Assembly: GCA_016124415.1 (NCBI GenBank)
Contig: WGNS01000002.1
Span: 1 to 32,932 of the forward strand
Length of the DNA stretch: 32,932 nt
From: Gammaproteobacteria bacterium
GTDB taxonomy: Bacteria > Pseudomonadota > Gammaproteobacteria > SZUA-140
Reading direction: 5' to 3'
The position numbers were made by a program, and so were the translations under genes. A model generated the notes under the pieces. It searched no databases and had not been told where the DNA came from. It was given only the letters and a program-made list of their open reading frames with translations. Shown here in pieces: positions 26,334 to 32,932 of the stretch (position 1 is its first letter; every line of letters begins with the position of its first letter).

Positions 26334-28199
26334 ATGGGAAAAATGATCAAGACTTTGTGGTTCTTGGGCTTCGCCGCCCTGCTCGCAGCCTGTGGCGACA
26401 ACGGTAACTTCTTCACGTCGGTGGGGACCTCCAGCGCGGCGAACATGTCTCTGCTGGTCAGCTCGCCGCAGCTCGGATCCGGCAATACGACCGGCGTCAC
26501 CGTCACCGCCATCGTCAAGGACGGCGGGAACCTCGTGACAGAGGGTGTCCCGGTCGTCTTTTCCGCCAGTAGCGGTGCCATGACGGTTACTCAAGGAACG
26601 ACCGACGCCAGCGGCCTGGCCACCGCAACGCTGACTCCCGGCAGCGACTATACGAATCGCACGATTACGGTCTCGGCCACAACCGGCAGCGTCAGCCGCT
26701 CCACGACCGTAAGCGTCACCGGCACTTCGATCGCGATCGGCGGTGAAACAACGATCGTCCAGAACGACAGCACCGTTTTGACGGCAACGCTGACCGATTC
26801 CGAGGGCGGCGCGATCAGCGGCGTCGCCATGACGATCGGCTCCAGTCTCGGCAATACGCTGTCGGCCGCATCGCTGACGACGGATAGCCAGGGCAAAGTC
26901 AGCGTGACGGTTACCGGAACCACTGCGGGTAACGACACGATCACCTTCCAGGCAGCCGGCGTAACGGCCACCCATGCGCTGGCGGTCTCGGGCGACCAGT
27001 TTCAAATCTCGTCTCCCGCAGCGAACGTGGACGTAGCGCTGAATACCGCACAGCCGATCGTCGCGAATTGGAAGATCAGCGGCGTCGCCCAGGTCGGACA
27101 GACCATCAACTTCTCCGCAACCCGCGGAACCTTGAGCGCGACGACGGCCGTCACCGACAGCGCCGGAGACGCCACGGTCAACATCAGTTCGACCAACGCC
27201 GGCCCCTCAACCGTCACGGCCTGGGTCACGAGCGGTCCCAGCGCAACCAAGCCGATCAATTTCGTGGCGACGGTGCCCGCGACGATCAACCTGCAGACCG
27301 ATAAGTCCAGCATCGGCCCGAACGATCCGGGTCAGACCAACGAACAAGCCACCCTTACGGCAACCGTTCGCGACGCCAACAACAACCTTGTCAAAGGCAA
27401 AACCGTCCGATTCTCAATCACGCAGGATATCAGTGGGGGAACACTGACCTCGGCCACGGCCGTGACGGACTCGCTCGGCAAGGCGTCGACCACCTATATT
27501 TCGTCTTCCGCCACCACGGCAAAGGACGGGGTGGTCATACAAGCGCTGGTCGACGGCACCGCCATTCAGGACACAGTCTCGCTGACGGTCGCCCAGAGTT
27601 CGCTGTTCATCAGTCTGGGAACGGGTAACGAGATCCTGGTGCCCAACGAAACGACCTATCAGCTCCCGTATTCCGTCGTACTGACAGACGCCAACGGCAA
27701 TGCGGTCGCCGGTAAGGACGTCAACATTTCTGTCGAAGCGTTGGCGTATCGGAAAGGCTATTGGGGCTGGACCGGAACGGTCTGGTCGCTGTCGGGCGGT
27801 CCAACAGCCGGTGGCGAACTCACGCTTGCCTCGTCTCCATTCTACTGCGCCAATGAAGACGGAAGTCTTCCCGGCGGCATTATCAATGGCGTCCTGGACG
27901 CCGGAGAAGATTTTAACGGCAACGGTATTCTGGATCCGGGCAATGTCACGAGCACGCCGGTCACGGTAACGACGGGAACGGACGGCTCCGTTCAGTTCTC
28001 CATTACTTACGCTCAGCAATATGCGCAATGGGTCAAGGTAAAGTTGACTGCGTCCCGGCTTGTCGCCGGTACGGAATCTCTTGCCACATCCACTTTCTGG
28101 CTGCCGATAGCGGGCAGCGATATTGCGTCCGAGACGTCGGCCCCTCCGGGTCAGATCAGCCCGTTCGGAACAAGCACCACCTGTAGCGACACCCTGTAA
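26334..28199 (+). CDS. Ig-like (invasin/Big_1-type) repeat lipoprotein downstream of pilQ
   Basis: A secreted lipoprotein of 621 residues. The signal peptide MGKMIKTLWFLGFAALLAAC ends in a lipobox with Cys20. About four to five Ig-like domains follow, each with the bacterial Big_1 pattern of an AxVxDxxGNxVxGxxVxF strand and a TDSxGxAxVxxS turn (for example VVFSASSGAMTVTQGTTDASGLATATL). Near residues 522-536 is DAGEDFNGNGILDPG, a DxNGNGxxD loop resembling dockerin or EF-hand calcium sites. The C-terminal part is rich in aromatic residues and includes two cysteines. The ATG at 26334 has GGAG 8 bases upstream; earlier in-frame ATGs would disrupt the signal peptide. It lies between pilQ and aroK on the same strand, so a pilus-related or adhesive surface role is inferred only. 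Confidence 0.85.
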   Translation: MGKMIKTLWFLGFAALLAACGDNGNFFTSVGTSSAANMSLLVSSPQLGSGNTTGVTVTAIVKDGGNLVTEGVPVVFSASSGAMTVTQGTTDASGLATATLTPGSDYTNRTITVSATTGSVSRSTTVSVTGTSIAIGGETTIVQNDSTVLTATLTDSEGGAISGVAMTIGSSLGNTLSAASLTTDSQGKVSVTVTGTTAGNDTITFQAAGVTATHALAVSGDQFQISSPAANVDVALNTAQPIVANWKISGVAQVGQTINFSATRGTLSATTAVTDSAGDATVNISSTNAGPSTVTAWVTSGPSATKPINFVATVPATINLQTDKSSIGPNDPGQTNEQATLTATVRDANNNLVKGKTVRFSITQDISGGTLTSATAVTDSLGKASTTYISSSATTAKDGVVIQALVDGTAIQDTVSLTVAQSSLFISLGTGNEILVPNETTYQLPYSVVLTDANGNAVAGKDVNISVEALAYRKGYWGWTGTVWSLSGGPTAGGELTLASSPFYCANEDGSLPGGIINGVLDAGEDFNGNGILDPGNVTSTPVTVTTGTDGSVQFSITYAQQYAQWVKVKLTASRLVAGTESLATSTFWLPIAGSDIASETSAPPGQISPFGTSTTCSDTL

Positions 28200-28222
28200 C
28201 GGCAGACCACGCAGCCATCGAA

Positions 28223-28250
28223 GAAGGGCAGGTCCGGGGATCTGCCCTTC
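28223..28250 (+). terminator. Probable terminator after the Ig-repeat gene
   Basis: GAAGGGCAG (28223-28231) pairs exactly with CTGCCCTTC (28242-28250) across a 10-base loop. It lies 23 bases after the stop and before aroK. The following GCCGTTATAT is only weakly T-rich, so read-through into aroK is possible. Confidence 0.5.
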
Positions 28251-28263
28251 GCCGTTATATCTC

Positions 28264-28272
28264 TGGCATAAT
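28264..28272 (+). promoter_or_regulatory. Extended -10 box immediately before aroK
   Basis: TGGCATAAT (28264-28272) is an extended -10 (TG-N-CATAAT, one change from TATAAT). Transcription would begin about 28279-28281, at or next to the aroK ATG. No clear -35 box is seen. Confidence 0.35.
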
Positions 28273-28280
28273 GAGTCCCC

Positions 28281-28823
28281 ATGGACGGGGACAAGAACAT
28301 TATCCTTGTCGGTCTCATGGGGGCCGGCAAGACCACGATCGGCAAACGCCTGGCGAGCACGCTCGGCATGGAGTTCGTCGACAGCGATCATGAAATCGAG
28401 CGTCGCACCGGCGCCGATATCCCCTGGATATTCGATATCGAGGGCGAAGAAGGCTTTCGCCGCCGCGAGCGTGACGTCATTGCCGATATCTGTCAAAGAC
28501 CCGGCGTCGTGCTCGCCACCGGAGGCGGCGCCGTCCTCGACGAAACCAATCGCCGGAACCTTCGCGACAGCGGCACGGTAATCTATCTCTGCGCATCGGT
28601 GGACCAGATCTATCGCCGCATCTCGCGCAGCACGCATCGTCCTTTATTGCGTTGCGAGGACCCGAAACAGCGGCTTCGGGACCTGCTCCGGGTCCGGGAC
28701 CCGCTCTATCGCGAGGTGGCGCACCACGTCATCATCACCGATCAGCACAGCGTTCAACATATGGTCCGCCAGATCATGCGCCAAATACGGCCCGATAATC
28801 GTAAGTCGAGGGCCGTATCATGA
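28281..28823 (+). CDS. aroK: Shikimate kinase
   Basis: Phosphorylates shikimate with ATP in the chorismate pathway, in the cytoplasm. The protein has 180 residues, a standard length. The Walker A motif is GLMGAGKTT (11-19). The shikimate-binding DSD is at 34-36, the conserved Arg in GFRRRER near 60, and GGGAV at 81-85. The lid carries STHRPLL (Arg120), and RDPLYRE is near 139-145. No Shine-Dalgarno is visible before the ATG, and a -10 box lies about 8 bases upstream, so a leaderless transcript or coupling to upstream translation may apply. It overlaps aroB by 4 bases (ATGA). Confidence 0.95.
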   Translation: MDGDKNIILVGLMGAGKTTIGKRLASTLGMEFVDSDHEIERRTGADIPWIFDIEGEEGFRRRERDVIADICQRPGVVLATGGGAVLDETNRRNLRDSGTVIYLCASVDQIYRRISRSTHRPLLRCEDPKQRLRDLLRVRDPLYREVAHHVIITDQHSVQHMVRQIMRQIRPDNRKSRAVS

Positions 28824-29917
28824 GCGCCTCCCTGCGCCACCGTCTCGATGTGGATCTCGGCTCCAGAAGCTATCCGATCTACATCGGCGAAGGTCTGCTC
28901 GACGATCCCGCCTACCTGCATCCGCACATCGGCGGACGGCAGGTCATGATCGTCAGCAACGAGACCGTCGCCCCGCTCTATCTGGACCGCTTGCTGGCGA
29001 ACCTTCAGGGCTACGATTGCGTCAGCCATCTGCTTCCGGACGGCGAGCGTTTCAAGGATCTGGCTCATTGGCAAACGATACTGGACGCGCTGCTGGGCGC
29101 GCGATTCGACCGCGGTTCGACCGTAATCGCACTGGGCGGCGGCGTCGTCGGCGATATGGCGGGTTTCGCCGCAGCCTGCTACCAACGCGGCGTCGGATTC
29201 ATCCAGGTGCCGACCACCCTGCTCTCCCAGGTCGATTCGTCGGTCGGCGGTAAGACCGGCGTTAACCACCCGCTGGGCAAGAACATGATTGGTGCCTTCT
29301 ATCAGCCGCAGTGCGTAATCGCCGATACCGAGGTCTTGAATACCCTGGACGACCGCCAGCTCAGCGCAGGCCTTGCCGAGGTCATCAAGTACGGGTTGAT
29401 CCGCGACGCCGGATTTTTCGGCTGGCTCGAACACAATATGTCGGCGCTGCTGAACCGCGACGCCGACGCCTTGGCCTATGCCATCTCGGAATCCTGCAAA
29501 TGCAAAGCGGAGATCGTCGCGGCCGACGAACACGAGGGCGGAGTCCGCGCCCTGCTCAACCTGGGCCATACCTTCGGTCACGCGATCGAAACCGGCGTCG
29601 GTTATGGCGAATGGCTCCATGGCGAGGCCGTCGGTGCCGGCATGGTGCTGGCCGGCGATCTATCCCGTCGCCTCGGTATGATGTCGCGGGACGCACTGAC
29701 GTCCGCCGTCGCCCTGATCGAACGCGCCCGTCTGCCCATACACCCCCCGGCCGGAATGGGACCGGAGCGGTTTCTCGAACTCATGGCCATCGACAAGAAG
29801 GTCAGAAACGGGCGGCTGAATCTGATCCTGCTCGAAGACATCGGGCGTGGCGTCATCCGCTCGGATTTTGATCCGGAGGTATTGAAGGAATGTCTGACGA
29901 CGGCCTGCCGGGAGTGA
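28820..29917 (+). CDS. aroB: 3-dehydroquinate synthase
   Basis: Converts DAHP to 3-dehydroquinate, the second step of the shikimate pathway, using NAD and a divalent metal. The protein has 365 residues. The NAD-binding [19 protein letters not shown] and [20 protein letters not shown] are near residues 110-150. The metal ligands are Glu in GLAEVIKYG, His in [11 protein letters not shown] and His in [11 protein letters not shown]. Its start overlaps the aroK stop by 4 bases. Its end overlaps the next gene by up to 28 bases, or 4 bases if the GTG at 29914 is that gene's start. Confidence 0.96.
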   Translation: MSASLRHRLDVDLGSRSYPIYIGEGLLDDPAYLHPHIGGRQVMIVSNETVAPLYLDRLLANLQGYDCVSHLLPDGERFKDLAHWQTILDALLGARFDRGSTVIALGGGVVGDMAGFAAACYQRGVGFIQVPTTLLSQVDSSVGGKTGVNHPLGKNMIGAFYQPQCVIADTEVLNTLDDRQLSAGLAEVIKYGLIRDAGFFGWLEHNMSALLNRDADALAYAISESCKCKAEIVAADEHEGGVRALLNLGHTFGHAIETGVGYGEWLHGEAVGAGMVLAGDLSRRLGMMSRDALTSAVALIERARLPIHPPAGMGPERFLELMAIDKKVRNGRLNLILLEDIGRGVIRSDFDPEVLKECLTTACRE

Positions 29918-31056
29918 AGCTCGCACCTTACGCCGCCGATGACGCGCACTCGCAGGGGCGGCGCTTTTCGGAAGCGAAACCCACCTACCGCTCGGAATTT
30001 CAGCGGGACCGCGACCGTATCGTCCACAGCGGCGCCTTTCGCAGGCTCGAATACAAGACGCAGGTATTCGTTAACCATGAAGGCGACATGTTCCGGACGC
30101 GGCTCACCCACTCCATCGAGGTCGCGCAGATCGGCCGCTCCATCGCCCGCTCATTGCGGATCAATGAGGACCTGACCGAGGCGGTCGCTCTGGCCCACGA
30201 CCTGGGCCACACGCCGTTCGGGCACGCGGGTCAGGACGCCTTGAACGAATGTATGAAAGACTTTGGCGGCTTCGAACACAACCTTCAGTCGCTGAGGGTC
30301 GTGGACGAACTCGAGGAACGGTACGCGGACTTTATCGGCTTGAACCTCACCTTCGAGACCCGGGAGGGGATCCTGAAACACTGCTCTCCCCGATGGGCGG
30401 AAACGCTTGGCGACGTCGGCCGCCGTTTTCTCCACAAGCGGCAACCCGGCCTCGAGGCCCAACTCGCCAATCTCGCCGACGAGATCGCCTACAACAACCA
30501 TGACATCGACGACGGGCTCCGCGCGGGCTTGATCACAATCGCCGACATGACCGAATGCACGCTGTTCCGGACTCAGCATGAAACGGTTGCCAAGGCCTAT
30601 CCGGGACTCGGAGCGCGGCGCGTCATCCATGAAACCATCCGACGGATGATCAATCTGCAGGTCACGAACCTGATCGAAAACAGCGCAAGACGTATTGCGG
30701 ATGCGGGCGTGAAAAGCATTGACGACGTGCGCGCCCACAATGAACCGTTGATCGGTTTCAGCGCCGAAATGGCGACGGAGAATCTCGAACTCAAACGTTT
30801 TCTCCGCGATCGGCTCTACCAGCATTACCGCGTGAGACGCATGGGCACCAAGGCCAAGCGCGTTATCCGGTCACTCTTCGAGATCTTCTTGGAAGACGTA
30901 AAACTGTTGCCGGACGGCTATCGGCAAAAGATCCTGGAGACCGGAGCCGATCGTGTGGCGGGGGCCCGGATCGTCGCCGACTACATCGCCGGGATGACGG
31001 ACCGCTATGCCATCAACGAATACAACCGGCTGTTCGACCCCGCCCAATTGACCTGA
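29890..31056 (+). CDS. dGTPase-like HD-domain dNTP triphosphohydrolase
   Basis: Predicted to cleave dNTPs to deoxynucleoside and triphosphate in the cytoplasm. The protein has 388 residues, the type 2 dGTPase-like length. The signature [20 protein letters not shown] is followed by [20 protein letters not shown] (first metal His), [14 protein letters not shown] (the HD pair), and [12 protein letters not shown]. The ATG at 29890 lies inside aroB with GGAGGT 8 bases upstream. A GTG at 29914 (VKLAPYAAD) would also fit, giving a GTGA overlap. An aroB-dgt order is common in gammaproteobacteria. Its TGA abuts the stop of the convergent ankyrin gene with no bases between. Nucleotide specificity cannot be read from sequence. 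Confidence 0.92.
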   Translation: MSDDGLPGVKLAPYAADDAHSQGRRFSEAKPTYRSEFQRDRDRIVHSGAFRRLEYKTQVFVNHEGDMFRTRLTHSIEVAQIGRSIARSLRINEDLTEAVALAHDLGHTPFGHAGQDALNECMKDFGGFEHNLQSLRVVDELEERYADFIGLNLTFETREGILKHCSPRWAETLGDVGRRFLHKRQPGLEAQLANLADEIAYNNHDIDDGLRAGLITIADMTECTLFRTQHETVAKAYPGLGARRVIHETIRRMINLQVTNLIENSARRIADAGVKSIDDVRAHNEPLIGFSAEMATENLELKRFLRDRLYQHYRVRRMGTKAKRVIRSLFEIFLEDVKLLPDGYRQKILETGADRVAGARIVADYIAGMTDRYAINEYNRLFDPAQLT

Positions 31057-31626
31057 TCAGTCGGACTGAGCGGCGCTCCCGAGCTCATGCGTCTTTCCCC
31101 AGGCCTTTTCAGCCCTACGCAGCATCATGGCGACGTCGTTGTTCCCTTCTCCCATCGCAACCAGCATCGGCGTCTGGCCATGGTCATCCTTGACGGTCGG
31201 ATCCGCGCCGGCATCCAATAAGGCCTTCACGATGACGATATTGCCCTTGCGCGCCGCCCAATGCAGCGCTGTCGCTTGTCCCTTGTCTCGGAGATCGACC
31301 TTGGCGCCGTGCTTCAGCAGGATACGCACGATGCCCTCGTGACCCTTGACGGCGGCACGCATGAGCGCGGTCCAGCCGTCGTCGGATTGCGCATCGACAT
31401 CCGCGCCGTGATTCAGCAACAAGGTCACGAGTTCCTCGTGCCCCACGCGGGCGGCATGCATCAGCGCCGTCCAGCCATAGGCGTTGCGAGCGTTGATCTC
31501 GGCGCCACCGTCAACGAGATCCTTGGTGGCCGCCACGTCCTCGTGCATGATTTTGTCCATGAGCGGGGTGTTCTTGTCGCAACCCGCGAGGGCCAGCAGT
31601 AACACCAGGCTGATCAAATAGCGCAT
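31057..31626 (-). CDS. Ankyrin-repeat lipoprotein
   Basis: A 189-residue exported lipoprotein, with signal peptide MRYLISLVLLLALAGC and lipidated Cys16. The mature part is nearly all ankyrin repeats, four to five of 33 residues with cores such as GWTALMHAARVGHEELVTLLL and GWTALMRAAVKGHEGIVRILL followed by NHGADVD. It probably binds another protein on the periplasmic side of a membrane; the partner is unknown. The Shine-Dalgarno AAAGG lies 6-7 bases before the ATG, and an extended -10 is further upstream. Its stop is back to back with the stop of the dGTPase-like gene. Confidence 0.88.
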   Translation of the reverse strand: MRYLISLVLLLALAGCDKNTPLMDKIMHEDVAATKDLVDGGAEINARNAYGWTALMHAARVGHEELVTLLLNHGADVDAQSDDGWTALMRAAVKGHEGIVRILLKHGAKVDLRDKGQATALHWAARKGNIVIVKALLDAGADPTVKDDHGQTPMLVAMGEGNNDVAMMLRRAEKAWGKTHELGSAAQSD

Positions 31627-31660
31627 GGGGAACCTTTCCGGGAAATTTCACGAAAGCGGC

Positions 31661-31669
31661 ATTCTAGCA
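31661..31669 (-). promoter_or_regulatory. Extended -10 promoter of the ankyrin gene
   Basis: On the minus strand TGCTAGAAT reads TG-N-TAGAAT, one change from the TATAAT consensus with the extended TG. Transcription would start near 31654, giving a leader of about 28 bases. No good -35 box is seen, as is common for extended -10 promoters. Confidence 0.5.
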
Positions 31670-31701
31670 CGGAGACTCCATCGTGACCTGTCTAAAAGAA
31701 A

Positions 31702-31736
31702 ACGCCCTGAAGGCAAAACCTCCAGGGCGTCTTTTG
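31702..31736 (-). terminator. Bidirectional intrinsic terminator after the VPLPA-CTERM-like gene
   Basis: ACGCCCTGAAGG (31702-31713) and CCTCCAGGGCGT (31719-31730) form a 12-bp stem with one mismatch and a 5-base loop. On the minus strand the stem is followed by TTTTCTTTTA, and on the plus strand by CTTTT, so it can work both ways. It insulates the ankyrin gene from the upstream minus-strand gene. Confidence 0.8.
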
Positions 31737-31757
31737 GGAGATCGAACGACGGGACAG

Positions 31758-32633
31758 TCAGGCAATCGCGTGAAATTCCTGTCGACGACGGCCGACGGCA
31801 ACCAGACCGATCAGCCCGCTGCCCAACAGCCAAACGGCTGCGGGGACAGGCACCGTCGCCACGCTGCTGACGCCAACGCCGGCATCGACGACACCGACGT
31901 TTGCGCCGGTCGCATCGGTTTCCGTGATGGAAAGTAGCGCGCCTATGAAATTGGCGCCGCCGTTGAGTTCGTTGAACTGGGCCAGCGTGGGCAGGCTATT
32001 CGACGCGCTCAACCAGTTCGAGGTCCCGTAGAGATCCAGACGCCACGTGTGCAGATCGCCGCCGCCAAAAGGATTGAACACGGTGCCGATCAGAGATATC
32101 TGGTCGTAGAGCGTCCCGGCGGTAAAATTGTTCGCGGCGTTCACGGGGACGTCGTTGTAGATGATCATGCTCAAGGAAGATGAAGCGGGCTTGGCCGTAC
32201 CGCATGTCGTAGCGGCGCAACTCGAACTCGATCCGGTATCCATATACGCGCCCGAACCATTGAACGGCGTCACCGAGGGACTCGTCACGAAGGAATAGTA
32301 CGGACTGACCGGCGGCGTTCCCATCGTGAGTTCGGTCGGCGTCGTTTGGAAGAAGTACTGGGTGCCGGGCTGGGAAGTGGTCGAATAGACCCGGGCAAAC
32401 GTGCTGCTGCTGGGCGAACCCAGAATGTTCGCCAACGCGCTATCAAAGACAAACTGTGCCTCGATCGGGTCACCGCCCGCGGTCGTGGGATAATCCGCGC
32501 CCGTCCCAAAGTCGGTAGCGTAAGTTCCTGCCGAAGCCGTCGTCGTTCCAACCGCATTGACGGTAACCAGCGCCGCATCGGCGGTCGAGGCAAAAAGTCC
32601 AAGAAAAGCCAAAAGCCATTTAAGATGCTTCAT
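31758..32633 (-). CDS. Secreted protein with VPLPA-CTERM-like sorting signal
   Basis: A 291-residue exported protein rich in Ser, Thr, Gly and Ala. An N-terminal signal peptide (MKHLKWLLAFLGLFASTADA) is followed by a beta-rich body of unknown fold with one close cysteine pair near residues 138-144 (CAATTC). The C-terminal tail VPVPAAVWLLGSGLIGLV then GRRR (about 261-284) has the motif, hydrophobic helix and Arg cluster of PEP-CTERM family VPLPA-type signals, which exosortases recognise in species that make exopolysaccharide. After the Arg cluster there are seven more residues (QEFHAIA), slightly longer than usual. The Shine-Dalgarno is AAGGA 7 bases upstream. No exosortase gene is in the window. 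The function of the body is unknown. Confidence 0.85.
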   Translation of the reverse strand: MKHLKWLLAFLGLFASTADAALVTVNAVGTTTASAGTYATDFGTGADYPTTAGGDPIEAQFVFDSALANILGSPSSSTFARVYSTTSQPGTQYFFQTTPTELTMGTPPVSPYYSFVTSPSVTPFNGSGAYMDTGSSSSCAATTCGTAKPASSSLSMIIYNDVPVNAANNFTAGTLYDQISLIGTVFNPFGGGDLHTWRLDLYGTSNWLSASNSLPTLAQFNELNGGANFIGALLSITETDATGANVGVVDAGVGVSSVATVPVPAAVWLLGSGLIGLVAVGRRRQEFHAIA

Positions 32634-32932
32634 GATTGATCCTTGTTGATTCAGTATTCCTTGACTGGGTGTTATCAGGCCCTAGTGAAGTAACCCGGAC
32701 TGGAAGCTATTTGGGCTCGATTATAGGAAGCGAACATTACGTCATTATTAAAGGTGCGGCAGTTCGCAATATTGAACCCATCGGTGGATCAAATTGAGAT
32801 CCGCGACACAGCGACGGCAAGACATTTATGATCCGGGCTGGCCCAAGGAAGAGGACGCCATTATCATGTCTCTGGTTCCAATCGTTTCCGCAAATATCCA
32901 CATAGACCGTATACGCAATGAAAAAAGGCCAT
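32634..32932. other. Right-end intergenic region
   Basis: About 299 bases, more AT-rich than the genes. It holds the promoter of the VPLPA-CTERM-like gene and, at 32784-32804, a small imperfect inverted repeat (GTGGATC with GATCCGC). The last bases (AAAAAAGGCCAT) could be the T-run and first stem bases of a minus-strand terminator cut by the window edge. No gene is supported. Confidence 0.5.
32720..32725 (-). promoter_or_regulatory. -10 box upstream of the VPLPA-CTERM-like gene
   Basis: On the minus strand this is a perfect TATAAT, preceded by CC (a C just before the box is favoured by stress sigma factor RpoS). No matching -35 box is evident. Transcription would start near 32713, giving a leader of about 80 bases. 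Confidence 0.4.

Noticed and set aside
25815-28637. Two long minus-strand open frames (396 and 407 codons) antisense to pilQ, the Ig-repeat gene and aroK
   Set aside because: Their translations have no family motifs and show the composition of antisense frames; the plus strand encodes continuous known domains.
32776-32932. An open plus-strand frame running off the right edge (contains DIYDPGWPKEED)
   Set aside because: It has no ATG with a Shine-Dalgarno near its beginning, no recognised motif and too little length. It could be the edge of a real gene, but the window does not support a call.

Overview
The window is chromosomal DNA of a gammaproteobacterium with fairly high GC. The clearest lineage signals are the pilMNOPQ - aroK - aroB order, a thioredoxin-type ArsC, a PonA-type PBP1A, and an envelope protein with a VPLPA-CTERM-like tail. 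Genus cannot be fixed from the sequence. No rRNA, tRNA, CRISPR array, prophage or defence island was recognised. Most of the window is housekeeping or envelope biology, and I do not see a convincing undescribed multi-gene system.

Layout. 1-3.0 kb: a dispersed inverted repeat, a large MscS-family channel (minus) and a divergent arsenate reductase. 3.0-3.8 kb: a REP-associated tyrosine transposase (RAYT) with GC-rich REP palindromes on both sides and one inside its coding sequence. 3.8-4.9 kb: class I fructose-1,6-bisphosphatase (minus) with its own promoter and terminator. 5.0-9.05 kb: a tightly packed plus-strand cluster (flippase-like membrane protein, PAP2 phosphatase, GT2 and GT39 glycosyltransferases) that looks like a polyprenyl-phosphate-sugar envelope modification unit. 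9.06-10.47 kb: a REP doublet, a PQQ-like beta-propeller lipoprotein (minus) and another dispersed inverted repeat.

10.47-15.5 kb: a 1277-residue fused FAD / iron-sulfur oxidoreductase (minus), divergent from a double cyclic-nucleotide-binding plus rhodanese protein. 15.7-18.0 kb: NAD(P) malic enzyme followed by an LDH-like malate dehydrogenase, together handling malate, pyruvate and oxaloacetate. 18.05-20.5 kb: penicillin-binding protein 1A (minus), then a 626-bp intergenic region.

21.1-31.06 kb: a long plus-strand run. It holds pilMNOPQ (type IV pilus inner-membrane platform and outer-membrane secretin), an Ig-repeat lipoprotein with a calcium-loop-like motif between pilQ and aroK, then aroK, aroB and a dGTPase-like HD hydrolase. 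31.06-32.6 kb: a minus-strand ankyrin lipoprotein and a secreted VPLPA-CTERM-like protein, separated by a strong terminator.

The points most worth a second look are the RAYT whose reading frame contains a copy of its likely target repeat, the REP doublet between two convergent genes, a possible ATT start codon in the flippase-like gene, the Ig-repeat lipoprotein inside the pilus-aroKB locus, and the redox enzyme / cyclic-nucleotide / rhodanese divergent pair.
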